NCBI GenBank assembly: GCA_030435675.1
Contig: CM059622.1
Span: 4,712,001-4,776,000 of the forward strand
Direction of reading: 5' to 3'
From: Steinernema hermaphroditum
Taxonomy: Eukaryota > Nematoda > Chromadorea > Rhabditida > Steinernematidae
Length of the DNA stretch: 64,000 nucleotides
This document shows, piece by piece, positions 23,771-38,620 of this stretch. Position 1 is the stretch's first letter. Every line of letters begins with the position of its first letter. The position numbers and the translations under genes were made by a program. The notes beneath the pieces were generated by a model. It made no database searches, was not told the origin of the DNA, and was given only the letters and a program-made list of their open reading frames with translations.

Positions 23771-26666
23771 CCATACATTTTTATGATTGGATCTTATAGA
23801 ACTGCACGAGCCTGATCGAACGCGCCTACTCTCGTTGGATTTCCTGCGGACTATCTTAGTTTCCTGCAAAACTTTCAATTCGAGACAGATAGGGCCTTGT
23901 TCATACAAAGAGTTCTGCATCTGACCCTCCTGCTCCAAAGTACCATAGCATTTTTATGATTGGATCTTGTAGAACTGCACGAGCCTGATCGAACGCGCCT
24001 ACTCCCGTTGGGATTACTGTGGACTATCTTAGTTTCCTGCAAAACTTTCAATTCGAGACAGATAGGCCCTTGCTCACACCAAGAGCTCTGCAGCTGACCC
24101 TCCTGCTCCAAAGTACCATAGCATTTTTATGATTGGATCTTGTAGAACTGCACGAGCCTGATCGAACGCGCCTACTCTCGTTGGATTTACTGTGGACTAT
24201 CTTAGTTTCCTGCAAAACTTTCAATTCGAGACAGATAGGGCCCTTGTTCATACAAAGAGTTCTGCATCTGACCCTCCTGCTCCAAAGTACCATAGCATTT
24301 TTATGATTGGATCTTGTAGAACTGCACGAGCCTGATCGAACGCGCCTACTCTCGTTGGATTTCCTGTGGACTATCTTAGTTTCCTGCAAAACTTTCAATT
24401 CGAGACAGACAGGGCCCTTGCTCACACCAAGAGTTCTGCATCTGACCCTCCTGCTCCAAAGTACCATAGCATTTTTATGATTGGATCTTGTAGAACTGCA
24501 CGAGCCTGATCGAACGCGCCTACTCTCGTTGGATTTACTGTGGACTATCTTAGTTTCCTGCAAAACTTTCAATTCGAGACAGATAGGGCCCTTGTTCATA
24601 CAAAGAGTTCTGCATCTGACCCTCCTGCTCCAAAGTACCATAGCATTTTTATGATTGGATCTTGTAGAACTGCACGAGCCTGATCGAACGCGCCTACTCT
24701 CGTTGGATTTCCTGTGGACTATCTTAGTTTCCTGCAAAACTTTCAATTCGAGACAGATAGGGCCTTGTTCATACAAAGAGTTCTGCATCTGACCCTCCTG
24801 CTCCAAAGTACCATAGCATTTTTATGATTGGATCTTGTAGAACTGCACGAGCCTGATCGAACGCGCCTACTCTCGTTGGGATTTACTGTGGACTATCTTA
24901 GTTTCCTGCAAAACTTTCAATTCGAGACAGATAGGGCCCTTGCTCACACCAAGAGCTCTGCATCTGACCCTCCTGCTCCAAAGTACCATAGCATTTTTAT
25001 GATTGGATCTTGTAGAACTGCACGAGCCTGATCGAACGCGCCTACTCTCGTTGGGTTTACTGTGGACTATCTTAGTTTCCTGCAAAACTTTCAATTCGAG
25101 ACAGATAGGGCCTTGTTCATACAAAGAGTTCTGCATCTGACCCCTCCTGCTCCAAAGTACCATAGCATTTTTATGATTGGATCTTGTAGAACTGCACGAG
25201 CCTGATCGAACGCGCCTACTCTCGTTGGATTTCCTGTGGACTATCTTAGTTTCCTGCAAAACTTTCAATTCGAGACAGATAGGGCCTTGCTCATACAAAG
25301 AGTTCTGCATCTGACCCTCCTGCTCCAAAGTACCATAGCATTTTTATGATTGGATCTTGTAGAACTGCACGAGCCTGATCGAACGCGCCTACTCTCGTTG
25401 GATTTACTGTGGACTATCTTAGTTTCCTGCAAAACTTTCAATTCGAGACAGATAGGGCCTTGTTCATACAAAGAGTTCTGCATCTGACCCTCCTGCTCCA
25501 AAGTACCATAGCATTTTTATGATTGGATCTTGTAGAACTGCACGAGCCTGATCGAACGCGCCTACTCTCGTTGGATTTCCTGTGGACTATCTTAGTTTCC
25601 TGCAAAACTTTCAATTCGAGACAGATAGGGCCCTTGCTCACACCAAGAGTTCTGCATCTGACCCTCCTGCTCCAAAGTACCATAGCATTTTTATGATTGG
25701 ATCTTGTAGAACTGCACGAGCCTGATCGAACGCGCCTACTCTCGTTGGGTTTCCTGTGGACTATCTTAGTTTCCTGCAAAACTTTCAATTCGAGACAGAT
25801 AGGGCCCTTGTTCATACAAAGAGTTCTGCATCTGACCCTCCTGCTCCAAAGTACCATAGCATTTTTATGATTGGATCTTGTAGAACTGCACGAGCCTGAT
25901 CGAACGCGCCTACTCTCGTTGGATTTCCTGTGGACTATCTTAGTTTCCTGCAAAACTTTCAATTCGAGACAGATAGGGCCCTTGCTCACACCAAGAGCTC
26001 TGCATCTGACCCTCCTGCTCCAAAGTACCATAGCATTTTTATGATTGGATCTTGTAGAACTGCACGAGCCTGATCGAACGCGCCTACTCTCGTTGGATTT
26101 CCTGTGGACTATCTTAGTTTCCTGCAAAACTTTCAATTCGAGACAGATAGGGCCTTGTTCATACAAAGAGTTCTGCATCTGACCCCTCCTGCTCCAAAGT
26201 ACCATAGCATTTTTATGATTGGATCTTGTAGAACTGCACGAGCCTGATCGAACGCGCCTACTCTCGTTGGGTTTCCTGTGGACTATCTTAGTTTCCTGCA
26301 AAACTTTCAATTCGAGACAGATAGGGCCTTGTTCATACAAAGAGTTCTGCATCTGACCCCTCCTGCTCCAAAGTACCATAGCATTTTTATGATTGGATCT
26401 TGTAGAACTGCACGAGCCTGATCGAACGCGCCTACTCTCGTTGGATTTCCTGTGGACTATCTTAGTTTCCTGCAAAACTTTCAATTCGAGACAGATAGGG
26501 CCTTGTTCATGCAAAGAGTTCTGCATCTGACCCTCCTGCTCCAAAGTACCATAGCATTTTTATGATTGGATCTTGTAGAACTGCACGAGCCTGATCGAAC
26601 GCGCCTACTCTCGTTGGGTTTACTGTGGACTATCTTAGTTTCCTGCAAAACTTTCAATTCGAGACA

Positions 26667-29600
26667 GATAGGCCCTTGCTCACACCAAGAGCTCTGCAGC
26701 TGACCCTCCTGCTCCAAAGTACCATAGCATTTTTATGATTGGATCTTGTAGAACTGCACGAGCCTGATCGAACGCGCCTACTCTCGTTGGATTTACTGTG
26801 GACTATCTTAGTTTCCTGCAAAACTTTCAATTCGAGACAGATAGGGCCTTGTTCATACAAAGAGTTCTGCATCTGACCCTCCTGCTCCAAAGTACCATAG
26901 CATTTTTATGATTGGATCTTGTAGAACTGCACGAGCCTGATCGAACGCGCCTACTCTCGTTGGATTTCCTGTGGACTATCTTAGTTTCCTGCAAAACTTT
27001 CAATTCGAGACAGATAGGGCCTTGTTCATACAAAGAGTTCTGCATCTGACCCCTCCTGCTCCAAAGTACCATAGCATTTTTATGATTGGATCTTGTAGAA
27101 CTGCACGAGCCTGATCGAACGCGCCTACTCTCGTTGGATTTCCTGTGGACTATCTTAGTTTCCTGCAAAACTTTCAATTCGAGACAGATAGGGCCTTGTT
27201 CATGCAAAGAGTTCTGCATCTGACCCTCCTGCTCCAAAGTACCATAGCATTTTTATGATTGGATCTTGTAGAACTGCACGAGCCTGATCGAACGCGCCTA
27301 TTCCCGTTGGGTTTACTGTGGACTATCTTAGTTTCCTGCAAAACTTTCAATTCGAGACAGATAGGCCCTTGCTCACACCAAGAGCTCTGCATCTGACCCT
27401 CCTGCTCCAAAGTACCATAGCATTTTTATGATTGGATCTTGTAGAACTGCACGAGCCTGATCGAACGCGCCTACTCTCGTTGGATTTCCTGTGGACTATC
27501 TTAGTTTCCTGCAAAACTTTCAATTCGAGACAGATAGGGCATTGCTCACACCAAGAGCTCTGCATCTGACCCCTCCGCTCCAATTTTTATGATTGGATCT
27601 TGTAGAACTGCACGAGCCTGATCGAACGCGCCTACTCTCGTTGGATTTACTGTGGACTATCTTAGTTTCCTGCAAAACTTTCAATTCGAGACAGTTAGGG
27701 CCTTGTTCATACAAAGAGTTCTGCATCTGACCCCTCCTGCTCCAAAGTACCATAGCATTTTTATGATTGGATCTTGTAGAACTGCACGAGCCTGATCGAA
27801 CGCGCCTACTCTCGTTGGATTTCCTGTGGACTATCTTAGTTTCCTGCAAAACTTTCAATTCGAGACAGATAGGGCCTTGTTCATGCAAAGAGTTCTGCAT
27901 CTGACCCTCCTGCTCCAAAGTACCATAGCATTTTTATGATTGGATCTTGTAGAACTGCACGAGCCTGATCGAACGCGCCTATTCCCGTTGGGATTACTGT
28001 GGACTATCTTAGTTTCCTGCAAAACTTTCAATTCGAGACAGATAGGCCCTTGCTCACACCAAGAGCTCTGCATCTGACCCTCCTGCTCCAAAGTACCATA
28101 GCATTTTTATGATTGGATCTTGTAGAACTGCACGAGCCTGATCGAACGCGCCTACTCTCTTTGGATTTACTGTGGACTATCTTAGTTTCCTGCAAAACTT
28201 TCAATTCGAGACAGATAGGGCCTTGTTCATGCAAAGAGTTCTGCATCTGACCCTCCTGCTCCAAAGTACCATAGCATTTTTATGATTGGATCTTGTAGAA
28301 CTGCACGAGCCTGATCGAACGCGCCTACTCTCGTTGGATTTCCTGTGGACTATCTTAGTTTCCTGCAAAACTTTCAATTCGAGACAGATAGGGCCTTGTT
28401 CATACAAAGAGTTCTGCATCTGACCCCTCCTGCTCCAAAGTACCATAGCATTTTTATGATTGGATCTTGTAGAACTGCACGAGCCTGATCGAACGCGCCT
28501 ACTCTCGTTGGATTTCCTGTGGACTATCTTAGTTTCCTGCAAAACTTTCAATTCGAGACAGATAGGGCCCTTGCTCATACAAAGAGTTCTGCATCTGACC
28601 CTCCTGCTCCAAAGTACCATAGCATTTTTATGATTGGATCTTGTAGAACTGCACGAGCCTGATCGAACGCGCCTACTCTCGTTGGGATTTACTGTGGACT
28701 ATCTTAGTTTCCTGCAAAACTTTCAATTCGAGACAGATAGGCCCTTGTTCATACCAAGAGCTCTGCATCTGACCCTCCTGCTCCAAAGTACCATAGCATT
28801 TTTATGATTGGATCTTGTAGAACTGCACGAGCCTGATCGAACGCGCCTACTCTCGTTGGATTTCCTGTGGACTATCTTAGTTTCCTGCAAAACTTTCAAT
28901 TCGAGACAGATAGGGCCTTGTTCATACAAAGAGTTCTGCATCTGACCCCTCCTGCTCCAAAGTACCATAGCATTTTTATGATTGGATCTTGTAGAACTGC
29001 ACGAGCCTGATCGAACGCGCCTACTCTCGTTGGATTTCCTGTGGACTATCTTAGTTTCCTGCAAAACTTTCAATTCGAGACAGATAGGGCCTTGTTCATG
29101 CAAAGAGTTCTGCATCTGACCCTCCTGCTCCAAAGTACCATAGCATTTTTATGATTGGATCTTGTAGAACTGCACGAGCCTGATCGAACGCGCCTATTCC
29201 CGTTGGGTTTACTGTGGACTATCTTAGTTTCCTGCAAAACTTTCAATTCGAGACAGATAGGCCCTTGCTCACACCAAGAGCTCTGCATCTGACCCTCCTG
29301 CTCCAAAGTACCATAGCATTTTTATGATTGGATCTTGTAGAACTGCACGAGCCTGATCGAACGCGCCTACTCTCGTTGGATTTCCTGTGGACTATCTTAG
29401 TTTCCTGCAAAACTTTCAATTCGAGACAGATAGGGCCTTGTTCATACAAAGAGTTCTGCATCTGACCCCTCCTGCTCCAAAGTACCATAGCATTTTTATG
29501 ATTGGATCTTGTAGAACTGCACGAGCCTGATCGAACGCGCCTACTCTCGTTGGATTTCCTGTGGACTATCTTAGTTTCCTGCAAAACTTTCAATTCGAGA

Positions 29601-30124
29601 CAGATAGGGCCTTGTTCATACAAAGAGTTCTGCATCTGACCCCTCCTGCTCCAAAGTACCATAGCATTTTTATGATTGGATCTTGTAGAACTGCACGAGC
29701 CTGATCGAACGCGCCTACTCTCGTTGGATTTCCTGTGGACTATCTTAGTTTCCTGCAAAACTTTCAATTCGAGACAGATAGGGCCTTGTTCATACAAAGA
29801 GTTCTGCATCTGACCCTCCTGCTCCAAAGTACCATAGCATTTTTATGATTGGATCTTGTAGAACTGCACGAGCCTGATCGAACGCGCCTACTCTCGTTGG
29901 ATTTCCTGTGGACTATCTTAGTTTCCTGCAAAACTTTCAATTCGAGACAGATAGGGCCCTTGTTCATACAAAGAGTTCTGCATCTGACCCTCCTGCTCCA
30001 AAGTACCATAGCATTTTTATGATTGGATCTTGTAGAACTGCACGAGCCTGATCGAACGCGCCTACTCTCTTGGGATTTCTTGTGGACTATCTTAGTTTCC
30101 TGCAAAACTTTCAATTCGAGACAG
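26667..30124 (-). repeat. Second higher-order pattern, mostly four monomers (about 690 bp)
   Basis: Monomers carrying gacagataggccc (one G fewer than the usual gatagggcc), mostly followed by ttgctcacaccaagagctc, occur at 26667, 27360, 28041, 28736, 29256 and 30124. Spacings are 693, 681, 695, 520 and 868 bp, that is four, four (one of them the 12-bp deletion form), four, three and five monomers. In between, monomers with tctgacccctcctgctcc (an extra C) recur in similar positions. This unit uses different diagnostic variants from the 865-bp repeat, so it is a separate amplification. Confidence 0.7.
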
Positions 30125-33100
30125 ATAGGCCCTTGCTCACACCAAGAGCTCTGCATCTGACCCTCCTGCTCCAAAGTACCATAGCATTTTTATGATTGGA
30201 TCTTGTAGAACTGCACGAGCCTGATCGAACGCGCCTACTCTCGTTGGATTTCCTGTGGACTATCTTAGTTTCCTGCAAAACTTTCAATTCGAGACAGATA
30301 GGGCCTTGTTCATACAAAGAGTTCTGCATCTGACCCCTCCTGCTCCAAAGTACCATAGCATTTTTATGATTGGATCTTGTAGAACTGCACGAGCCTGATC
30401 GAACGCGCCTACTCTCGTTGGATTTCCTGTGGACTATCTTAGTTTCCTGCAAAACTTTCAATTCGAGACAGATAGGGCCTTGTTCATACAAAGAGTTCTG
30501 CATCTGACCCCTCCTGCTCCAAAGTACCATAGCATTTTTATGATTGGATCTTGTAGAACTGCACGAGCCTGATCGAACGCGCCTACTCTCGTTGGATTTC
30601 CTGTGGACTATCTTAGTTTCCTGCAAAACTTTCAATTCGAGACAGATAGGGCCTTGTTCATACAAAGAGTTCTGCATCTGACCCTCCTGCTCCAAAGTAC
30701 CATAGCATTTTTATGATTGGATCTTGTAGAACTGCACGAGCCTGATCGAACGCGCCTACTCTCGTTGGATTTCCTGTGGACTATCTTAGTTTCCTGCAAA
30801 ACTTTCAATTCGAGACAGATAGGGCCCTTGTTCATACAAAGAGTTCTGCATCTGACCCTCCTGCTCCAAAGTACCATAGCATTTTTATGATTGGATCTTG
30901 TAGAACTGCACGAGCCTGATCGAACGCGCCTACTCTCGTTGGATTTCCTGTGGACTATCTTAGTTTCCTGCAAAACTTTCAATTCGAGACAGATAGGGCC
31001 TTGTTCATACAAAGAGTTCTGCATCTGACCCTCCTGCTCCAAAGTACCATAGCATTTTTATGATTGGATCTTGTAGAACTGCACGAGCCTGATCGAACGC
31101 GCCTACTCTCGTTGGATTTCCTGTGGACTATCTTAGTTTCCTGCAAAACTTTCAATTCGAGACAGATAGGGCCTTGTTCATCACCAAGAGTTCTGCATCT
31201 GACCCCTCCTGCTCCAAAGTACCATAGCATTTTTATGATTGGATCTTGTAGAACTGCACGAGCCTGATCGAACGCGCCTACTCTCGTTGGATTTCCTGTG
31301 GACTATCTTAGTTTCCTGCAAAACTTTCAATTCGAGACAGATAGGGCCCTTGTTCATACAAAGAGTTCTGCATCTGACCCTCCTGCTCCAAAGTACCATA
31401 GCATTTTTATGATTGGATCTTGTAGAACTGCACGAGCCTGATCGAACGCGCCTACTCTCGTTGGATTTCCTGTGGACTATCTTAGTTTCCTGCAAAACTT
31501 TCAATTCGAGACAGATAGGGCCTTGCTTCATACAAAGAGTTCTGCATCTGACCCTCCTGCTCCAAAGTACCATAGCATTTTTATGATTGGATCTTGTAGA
31601 ACTGCACGAGCCTGATCGAACGCGCCTACTCTCGTTGGATTTCCTGTGGACTATCTTAGTTTCCTGCAAAACTTTCAATTCGAGACAGATAGGGCCCTTG
31701 TTCATACAAAGAGTTCTGCATCTGACCCTCCTGCTCCAAAGTACCATAGCATTTTTATGATTGGATCTTGTAGAACTGCACGAGCCTGATCGAACGCGCC
31801 TACTCTCGTTGGATTTCCTGTGGACTATCTTAGTTTCCTGCAAAACTTTCAATTCGAGACAGATAGGGCCCTTGTTCATACAAAGAGTTCTGCATCTGAC
31901 CCTCCTGCTCCAAAGTACCATAGCATTTTTATGATTGGATCTTGTAGAACTGCACGAGCCTGATCGAACGCGCCTACTCTCGTTGGATTTCCTGTGGACT
32001 ATCTTAGTTTCCTGCAAAACTTTCAATTCGAGACAGATAGGGCCTTGTTCATACAAAGAGTTCTGCATCTGACCCTCCTGCTCCAAAGTACCATAGCATT
32101 TTTATGATTGGATCTTGTAGAACTGCACGAGCCTGATCGAACGCGCCTACTCTCGTTGGATTTCCTGTGGACTATCTTAGTTTCCTGCAAAACTTTCAAT
32201 TCGAGACAGATAGGGCCTTGTTCACACAAAGAGTTCTGCATCTGACCCTCCTGCTCCAAAGTACCATAGCATTTTTATGATTGGATCTTGTAGAACTGCA
32301 CGAGCCTGATCGAACGCGCCTACTCTCGTTGGATTTCCTGTGGACTATCTTAGTTTCCTGCAAAACTTTCAATTCGAGACAGATAGGGCCTTGTTCATAC
32401 AAAGAGTTCTGCATCTGACCCTCCTGCTCCAAAGTACCATAGCATTTTTATGATTGGATCTTGTAGAACTGCACGAGCCTGATCGAACGCGCCTACTCTC
32501 GTTGGATTTCCTGTGGACTATCTTAGTTTCCTGCAAAACTTTCAATTCGAGACAGATAGGGCCTTGTTCATACAAAGAGTTCTGCATCTGACCCTCCTGC
32601 TCCAAAGTACCATAGCATTTTTATGATTGGATCTTGTAGAACTGCACGAGCCTGATCGAACGCGCCTACTCTCGTTGGATTTCCTGTGGACTATCTTAGT
32701 TTCCTGCAAAACTTTCAATTCGAGACAGATAGGGCCCTTGTTCATACAAAGAGTTCTGCATCTGACCCTCCTGCTCCAAAGTACCATAGCATTTTTATGA
32801 TTGGATCTTGTAGAACTGCACGAGCCTGATCGAACGCGCCTACTCTCGTTGGATTTCCTGTGGACTATCTTAGTTTCCTGCAAAACTTTCAATTCGAGAC
32901 AGATAGGGCCTTGTTCATGCACAGAGTTCTGCATCTGACCCTCCTGCTCCAAAGTACCATAGCATTTTTATGATTGGATCTTGTAGAACTGCACGAGCCT
33001 GATCGAACGCGCCTACTCTCGTTGGATTTCCTGTGGACTATCTTAGTTTCCTGCAAAACTTTCAATTCGAGACAGATAGGGCCCTTGTTCATCACCAAGA

Positions 33101-36100
33101 GTTCTGCATCTGACCCTCCTGCTCCAAAGTACCATAGCATTTTTATGATTGGATCTTGTAGAACTGCACGAGCCTGATCGAACGCGCCTACTCTCGTTGG
33201 ATTTCCTGTGGACTATCTTAGTTTCCTGCAAAACTTTCAATTCGAGACAGATAGGGCCTTGTTCATACAAAGAGTTCTGCATCTGACCCTCCTGCTCCAA
33301 AGTACCATAGCATTTTTATGATTGGATCTTGTAGAACTGCACGAGCCTGATCGAACGCGCCTACTCTCGTTGGATTTCCTGTGGACTATCTTAGTTTCCT
33401 GCAAAACTTTCAATTCGAGACAGATAGGGCCTTGTTCATACAAAGAGTTCTGCATCTGACCCTCCTGCTCCAAAGTACCATAGCATTTTTATGATTGGAT
33501 CTTGTAGAACTGCACGAGCCTGATCGAACGCGCCTACTCTCGTTGGATTTACTGTGGACTATCTTAGTTTCCTGCAAAACTTTCAATTCGAGACAGATAG
33601 GGCCCTTGTTCATACAAAGAGTTCTGCATCTGACCCTCCTGCTCCAAAGTACCATAGCATTTTTATGATTGGATCTTGTAGAACTGCACGAGCCTGATCG
33701 AACGCGCCTACTCCCGTTGGATTTACTGTGGACTATCTTAGTTTCCTGCAAAACTTTCAATTCGAGACAGATAGGGCCCTTGTTCATACAAAGAGTTCTG
33801 CATCTGACCCTCCTGCTCCAAAGTACCATAGCATTTTTATGATTGGATCTTGTAGAACTGCACGAGCCTGATCGAACGCGCCTACTCTCGTTGGATTTCC
33901 TGTGGACTATCTTAGTTTCCTGCAAAACTTTCAATTCGAGACAGATAGGGCCTTGTTCATACAAAGAGTTCTGCATCTGACCCTCCTGCTCCAAAGTACC
34001 ATAGCATTTTTATGATTGGATCTTGTAGAACTGCACGAGCCTGATCGAACGCGCCTACTCTCGTTGGATTTCCTGTGGACTATCTTAGTTTCCTGCAAAA
34101 CTTTCAATTCGAGACAGATAGGGCCCTTGTTCACAGCAAAGAGTTCTGCATCTGACCCTCCTGCTCCAAAGTACCATAGCATTTTTATGATTGGATCTTG
34201 TAGAACTGCACGAGCCTGATCGAACGCGCCTATTCTCGTTGGGATTTACTGTGGACTATCTTAGTTTCCTGCAAAACTTTCAATTCGAGACAGATAGGGC
34301 CCTTGTTCATGCAAAGAGTTCTGCATCTGACCCTCCTGCTCCAAAGTACCATAGCATTTTTATGATTGGATCTTGTAGAACTGCACGAGCCTGATCGAAC
34401 GCGCCTACTCCCGTTGGATTTACTGTGGACTATCTTAGTTTCCTGCAAAACTTTCAATTCGAGACAGATAGGGCCCTTGTTCATACAAAGAGTTCTGCAT
34501 CTGACCCTCCTGCTCCAAAGTACCATAGCATTTTTATGATTGGATCTTGTAGAACTGCACGAGCCTGATCGAACGCGCCTACTCTCGTTGGATTTACTGT
34601 GGACTATCTTAGTTTCCTGCAAAACTTTCAATTCGAGACAGATAGGGCCCTTGTTCATACAAAGAGTTCTGCATCTGACCCTCCTGCTCCAAAGTACCAT
34701 AGCATTTTTATGATTGGATCTTGTAGAACTGCACGAGCCTGATCGAACGCGCCTACTCCCGTTGGGTTTACTGTGGACTATCTTAGTTTCCTGCAAAACT
34801 TTCAATTCGAGACAGATAGGGCCCTTGTTCATACAAAGAGTTCTGCATCTGACCCTCCTGCTCCAAAGTACCATAGCATTTTTATGATTGGATCTTGTAG
34901 AACTGCACGAGCCTGATCGAACGCGCCTATTCCCGTTGGGTTTACTGTGGACTATCTTAGTTTCCTGCAAAACTTTCAATTCGAGACAGATAGGGCCCTT
35001 GTTCATACAAAGAGTTCTGCATCTGACCCTCCTGCTCCAAAGTACCATAGCATTTTTATGATTGGATCTTGTAGAACTGCACGAGCCTGATCGAACGCGC
35101 CTACTCTCGTTGGATTTACTGTGGACTATCTTAGTTTCCTGCAAAACTTTCAATTCGAGACAGATAGGGCCTTGTTCATGCAAAGAGTTCTGCATCTGAC
35201 CCTCCTGCTCCAAAGTACCATAGCATTTTTATGATTGGATCTTGTAGAACTGCACGAGCCTGATCGAACGCGCCTATTCCCGTTCGGATTTACTGTGGAC
35301 TATCTTAGTTTCCTGCAAAACTTTCAATTCGAGACAGATAGGGCCCTTGCTCATACAAAGAGTTCTGCATCTGACCCCTCCTGCTCCAAAGTACCATAGC
35401 ATTTTTATGATTGGATCTTGTAGAACTGCACGAGCCTGATCGAACGCGCCTACTCTCGTTGGATTTCCTGTGGACTATCTTAGTTTCCTGCAAAACTTTC
35501 AATTCGAGACAGATAGGGCCCTTGTTCATACAAAGAGTTCTGCATCTGACCCTCCTGCTCCAAAGTACCATAGCATTTTTATGATTGGATCTTGTAGAAC
35601 TGCACGAGCCTGATCGAACGCGCCTATTCCCGTTGGGATTTACTGTGGACTATCTTAGTTTCCTGCAAAACTTTCAATTCGAGACAGATAGGGCCTTGTT
35701 CATACAAAGAGTTCTGCATCTGACCCTCCTGCTCCAAAGTACCATAGCATTTTTATGATTGGATCTTGTAGAACTGCACGAGCCTGATCGAACGCGCCTA
35801 TTCCCGTTGGGTTTACTGTGGACTATCTTAGTTTCCTGCAAAACTTTCAATTCGAGACAGATAGGGCCCTTGTTCATACAAAGAGTTCTGCATCTGACCC
35901 TCCTGCTCCAAAGTACCATAGCATTTTTATGATTGGATCTTGTAGAACTGCACGAGCCTGATCGAACGCGCCTACTCTCGTTGGATTTACTGTGGACTAT
36001 CTTAGTTTCCTGCAAAACTTTCAATTCGAGACAGATAGGCCCTTGATCATACAAAGAGTTCTGCATCTGACCCTCCTGCTCCAAAGTACCATAGCATTTT

Positions 36101-38291
36101 TATGATTGGATCTTGTAGAACTGCACGAGCCTGATCGAACGCGCCTATTCCCGTTGGGTTTACTGTGGACTATCTTAGTTTCCTGCAAAACTTTCAATTC
36201 GAGACAGATAGGGCCTTGTTCATACAAAGAGTTCTGCATCTGACCCTCCTGCTCCAAAGTACCATAGCATTTTTATGATTGGATCTTGTAGAACTGCACG
36301 AGCCTGATCGAACGCGCCTATTCTCGTTGGATTTACTGTGGACTATCTTAGTTTCCTGCAAAACTTTCAATTCGAGACAGATAGGGCCCTTGCTCATCAC
36401 CAAGAGTTCTGCATCTGACCCTCCTGCTCCAAAGTACCATAGCATTTTTATGATTGGATCTTGTAGAACTGCACGAGCCTGATCGAACGCGCCTACTCTC
36501 GTTGGATTTACTGTGGACTATCTTAGTTTCCTGCAAAACTTTCAATTCGAGACAGATAGGGCCCTTGTTCATACAAAGAGTTCTGCATCTGACCCTCCTG
36601 CTCCAAAGTACCATAGCATTTTTATGATTGGATCTTGTAGAACTGCACGAGCCTGATCGAACGCGCCTATTCCCGTTGGATTTACTGTGGACTATCTTAG
36701 TTTCCTGCAAAACTTTCAATTCGAGACAGACAGGGCCCTTGCTCACACAAAGAGCTCTGCATCTGACCCTCCTGCTCCAAAGTACCATAGCATTTTTATG
36801 ATTGGATCTTGTAGAACTGCACGAGCCTGATCGAACGCGCCTACTCCTCGTTGGATTTCCTGTGGACTATCTTAGTTTCCTGCAAAACTTTCAATTCGAG
36901 ACAGATAGGGCCTTGTTCATACAAAGAGTTCTGCATCTGACCCTCCTGCTCCAAAGTACCATAGCATTTTTATGATTGGATCTTGTAGAACTGCACGAGC
37001 CTGATCGAACGCGCCTATTCCCGTTGGGATTTACTGTGGACTATCTTAGTTTCCTGCAAAACTTTCAATTCGAGACAGATAGGGCCTTGTTCATACAAAG
37101 AGTTCTGCATCTGACCCTCCTGCTCCAAAGTACCATAGCATTTTTATGATTGGATCTTGTAGAACTGCACGAGCCTGATCGAACGCGCCTATTCCCGTTG
37201 GGATTACTGTGGACTATCTTAGTTTCCTGCAAAACTTTCAATTCGAGACAGATAGGGCCCTTGTTCATACAAAGAGTTCTGCATCTGACCCTCCTGCTCC
37301 AAAGTACCATAGCATTTTTATGATTGGATCTTGTAGAACTGCACGAGCCTGATCGAACGCGCCTACTCCCGTTGGATTTCCTGTGGACTATCTTAGTTTC
37401 CTGCAAAACTTTCAATTCGAGACAGATAGGGCCCTTGTTCACTGCAAAGAGTTCTGCATCTGACCCTCCTGCTCCAAAGTACCATAGCATTTTTATGATT
37501 GGATCTTGTAGAACTGCACGAGCCTGATCGAACGCGCCTATTCCCGTTGGGTTTACTGTGGACTATCTTAGTTTCCTGCAAAACTTTCAATTCGAGACAG
37601 ATAGGGCCCTTGTTCATACAAAGAGTTCTGCATCTGACCCTCCTGCTCCAAAGTACCATAGCATTTTTATGATTGGATCTTGTAGAACTGCACGAGCCTG
37701 ATCGAACGCGCCTACTCTCGTTGGATTTACTGTGGACTATCTTAGTTTCCTGCAAAACTTTCAATTCGAGACAGATAGGGCCCTTGCTCACACCAAGAGT
37801 TCTGCATCTGACCCTCCTGCTCCAAAGTACCATAGCATTTTTATGATTGGATCTTGTAGAACTGCACGAGCCTGATCGAACGCGCCTACTCCCGTTGGAT
37901 TTACTGTGGACTATCTTAGTTTCCTGCAAAACTTTCAATTCGAGACAGATAGGGCCTTGTTCATACAAAGAGTTCTGCATCTGACCCTCCTGCTCCAAAG
38001 TACCATAGCATTTTTATGATTGGATCTTGTAGAACTGCACGAGCCTGATCGAACGCGCCTACTCTCGTTGGATTTACTGTGGACTATCTTAGTTTCCTGC
38101 AAAACTTTCAATTCGAGACAGACAGGGCCCTTGCTCACACCAAGAGTTCTGCATCTGACCCTCCTGCTCCAAAGTACCATAGCATTTTTATGATTGGATC
38201 TTGTAGAACTGCACGAGCCTGATCGAACGCGCCTATTCCCGTTGGGATTACTGTGGACTATCTTAGTTTCCTGCAAAACTTTCAATTCGAG

Positions 38292-38341
38292 AAAGAAGGG
38301 GCCTTGTTCAAAAAAAAAATTTTCAATTTACCCTCCTGTTC
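38292..38341 (-). repeat. Locally corrupted monomer with a run of A
   Basis: The expected gacagatagggccttgttcatacaaagagttctgcatctgaccctcctgctcc segment reads gaaagaaggggccttgttca, then nine or more A, then attttcaatttaccctcctgttcc. The flanks are normal on both sides. The pattern of substitutions toward A and T in a short stretch, with length nearly kept, looks like poor consensus rather than an evolved variant. Confidence 0.6.
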
Positions 38342-38590
38342 CAAAGTACCATAGCATTTTTATGATTGGATCTTGTAGAACTGCACGAGCCTGATCGAAC
38401 GCGCCTACTCTCGTTGGATTTCCTGTGGACTATCTTAGTTTCCTGCAAAACTTTCAATTCGAGACAGATAGGGCCTTGTTCATACAAAGAGTTCTGCATC
38501 TGACCCTCCTGCTCCAAAGTACCATAGCATTTTTATGATTGGATCTTGTAGAACTGCACGAGCCTGATCGAACGCGCCTATTCCCGTTGG

Positions 38591-38620
38591 GATTTCTGTG
38601 GTCTTTCTTTGTTTCCTGGC
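38591..38620 (-). repeat. Second locally corrupted monomer segment
   Basis: Here the nearly invariant gtggactatcttagtttcct reads gtggtctttctttgtttcct, with an extra G before caaaac. This block is otherwise conserved in almost every monomer, and the stretch lies 250 bp from the corrupted one at 38292-38341, so the two probably share a cause such as one low-quality read region. Confidence 0.5.
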
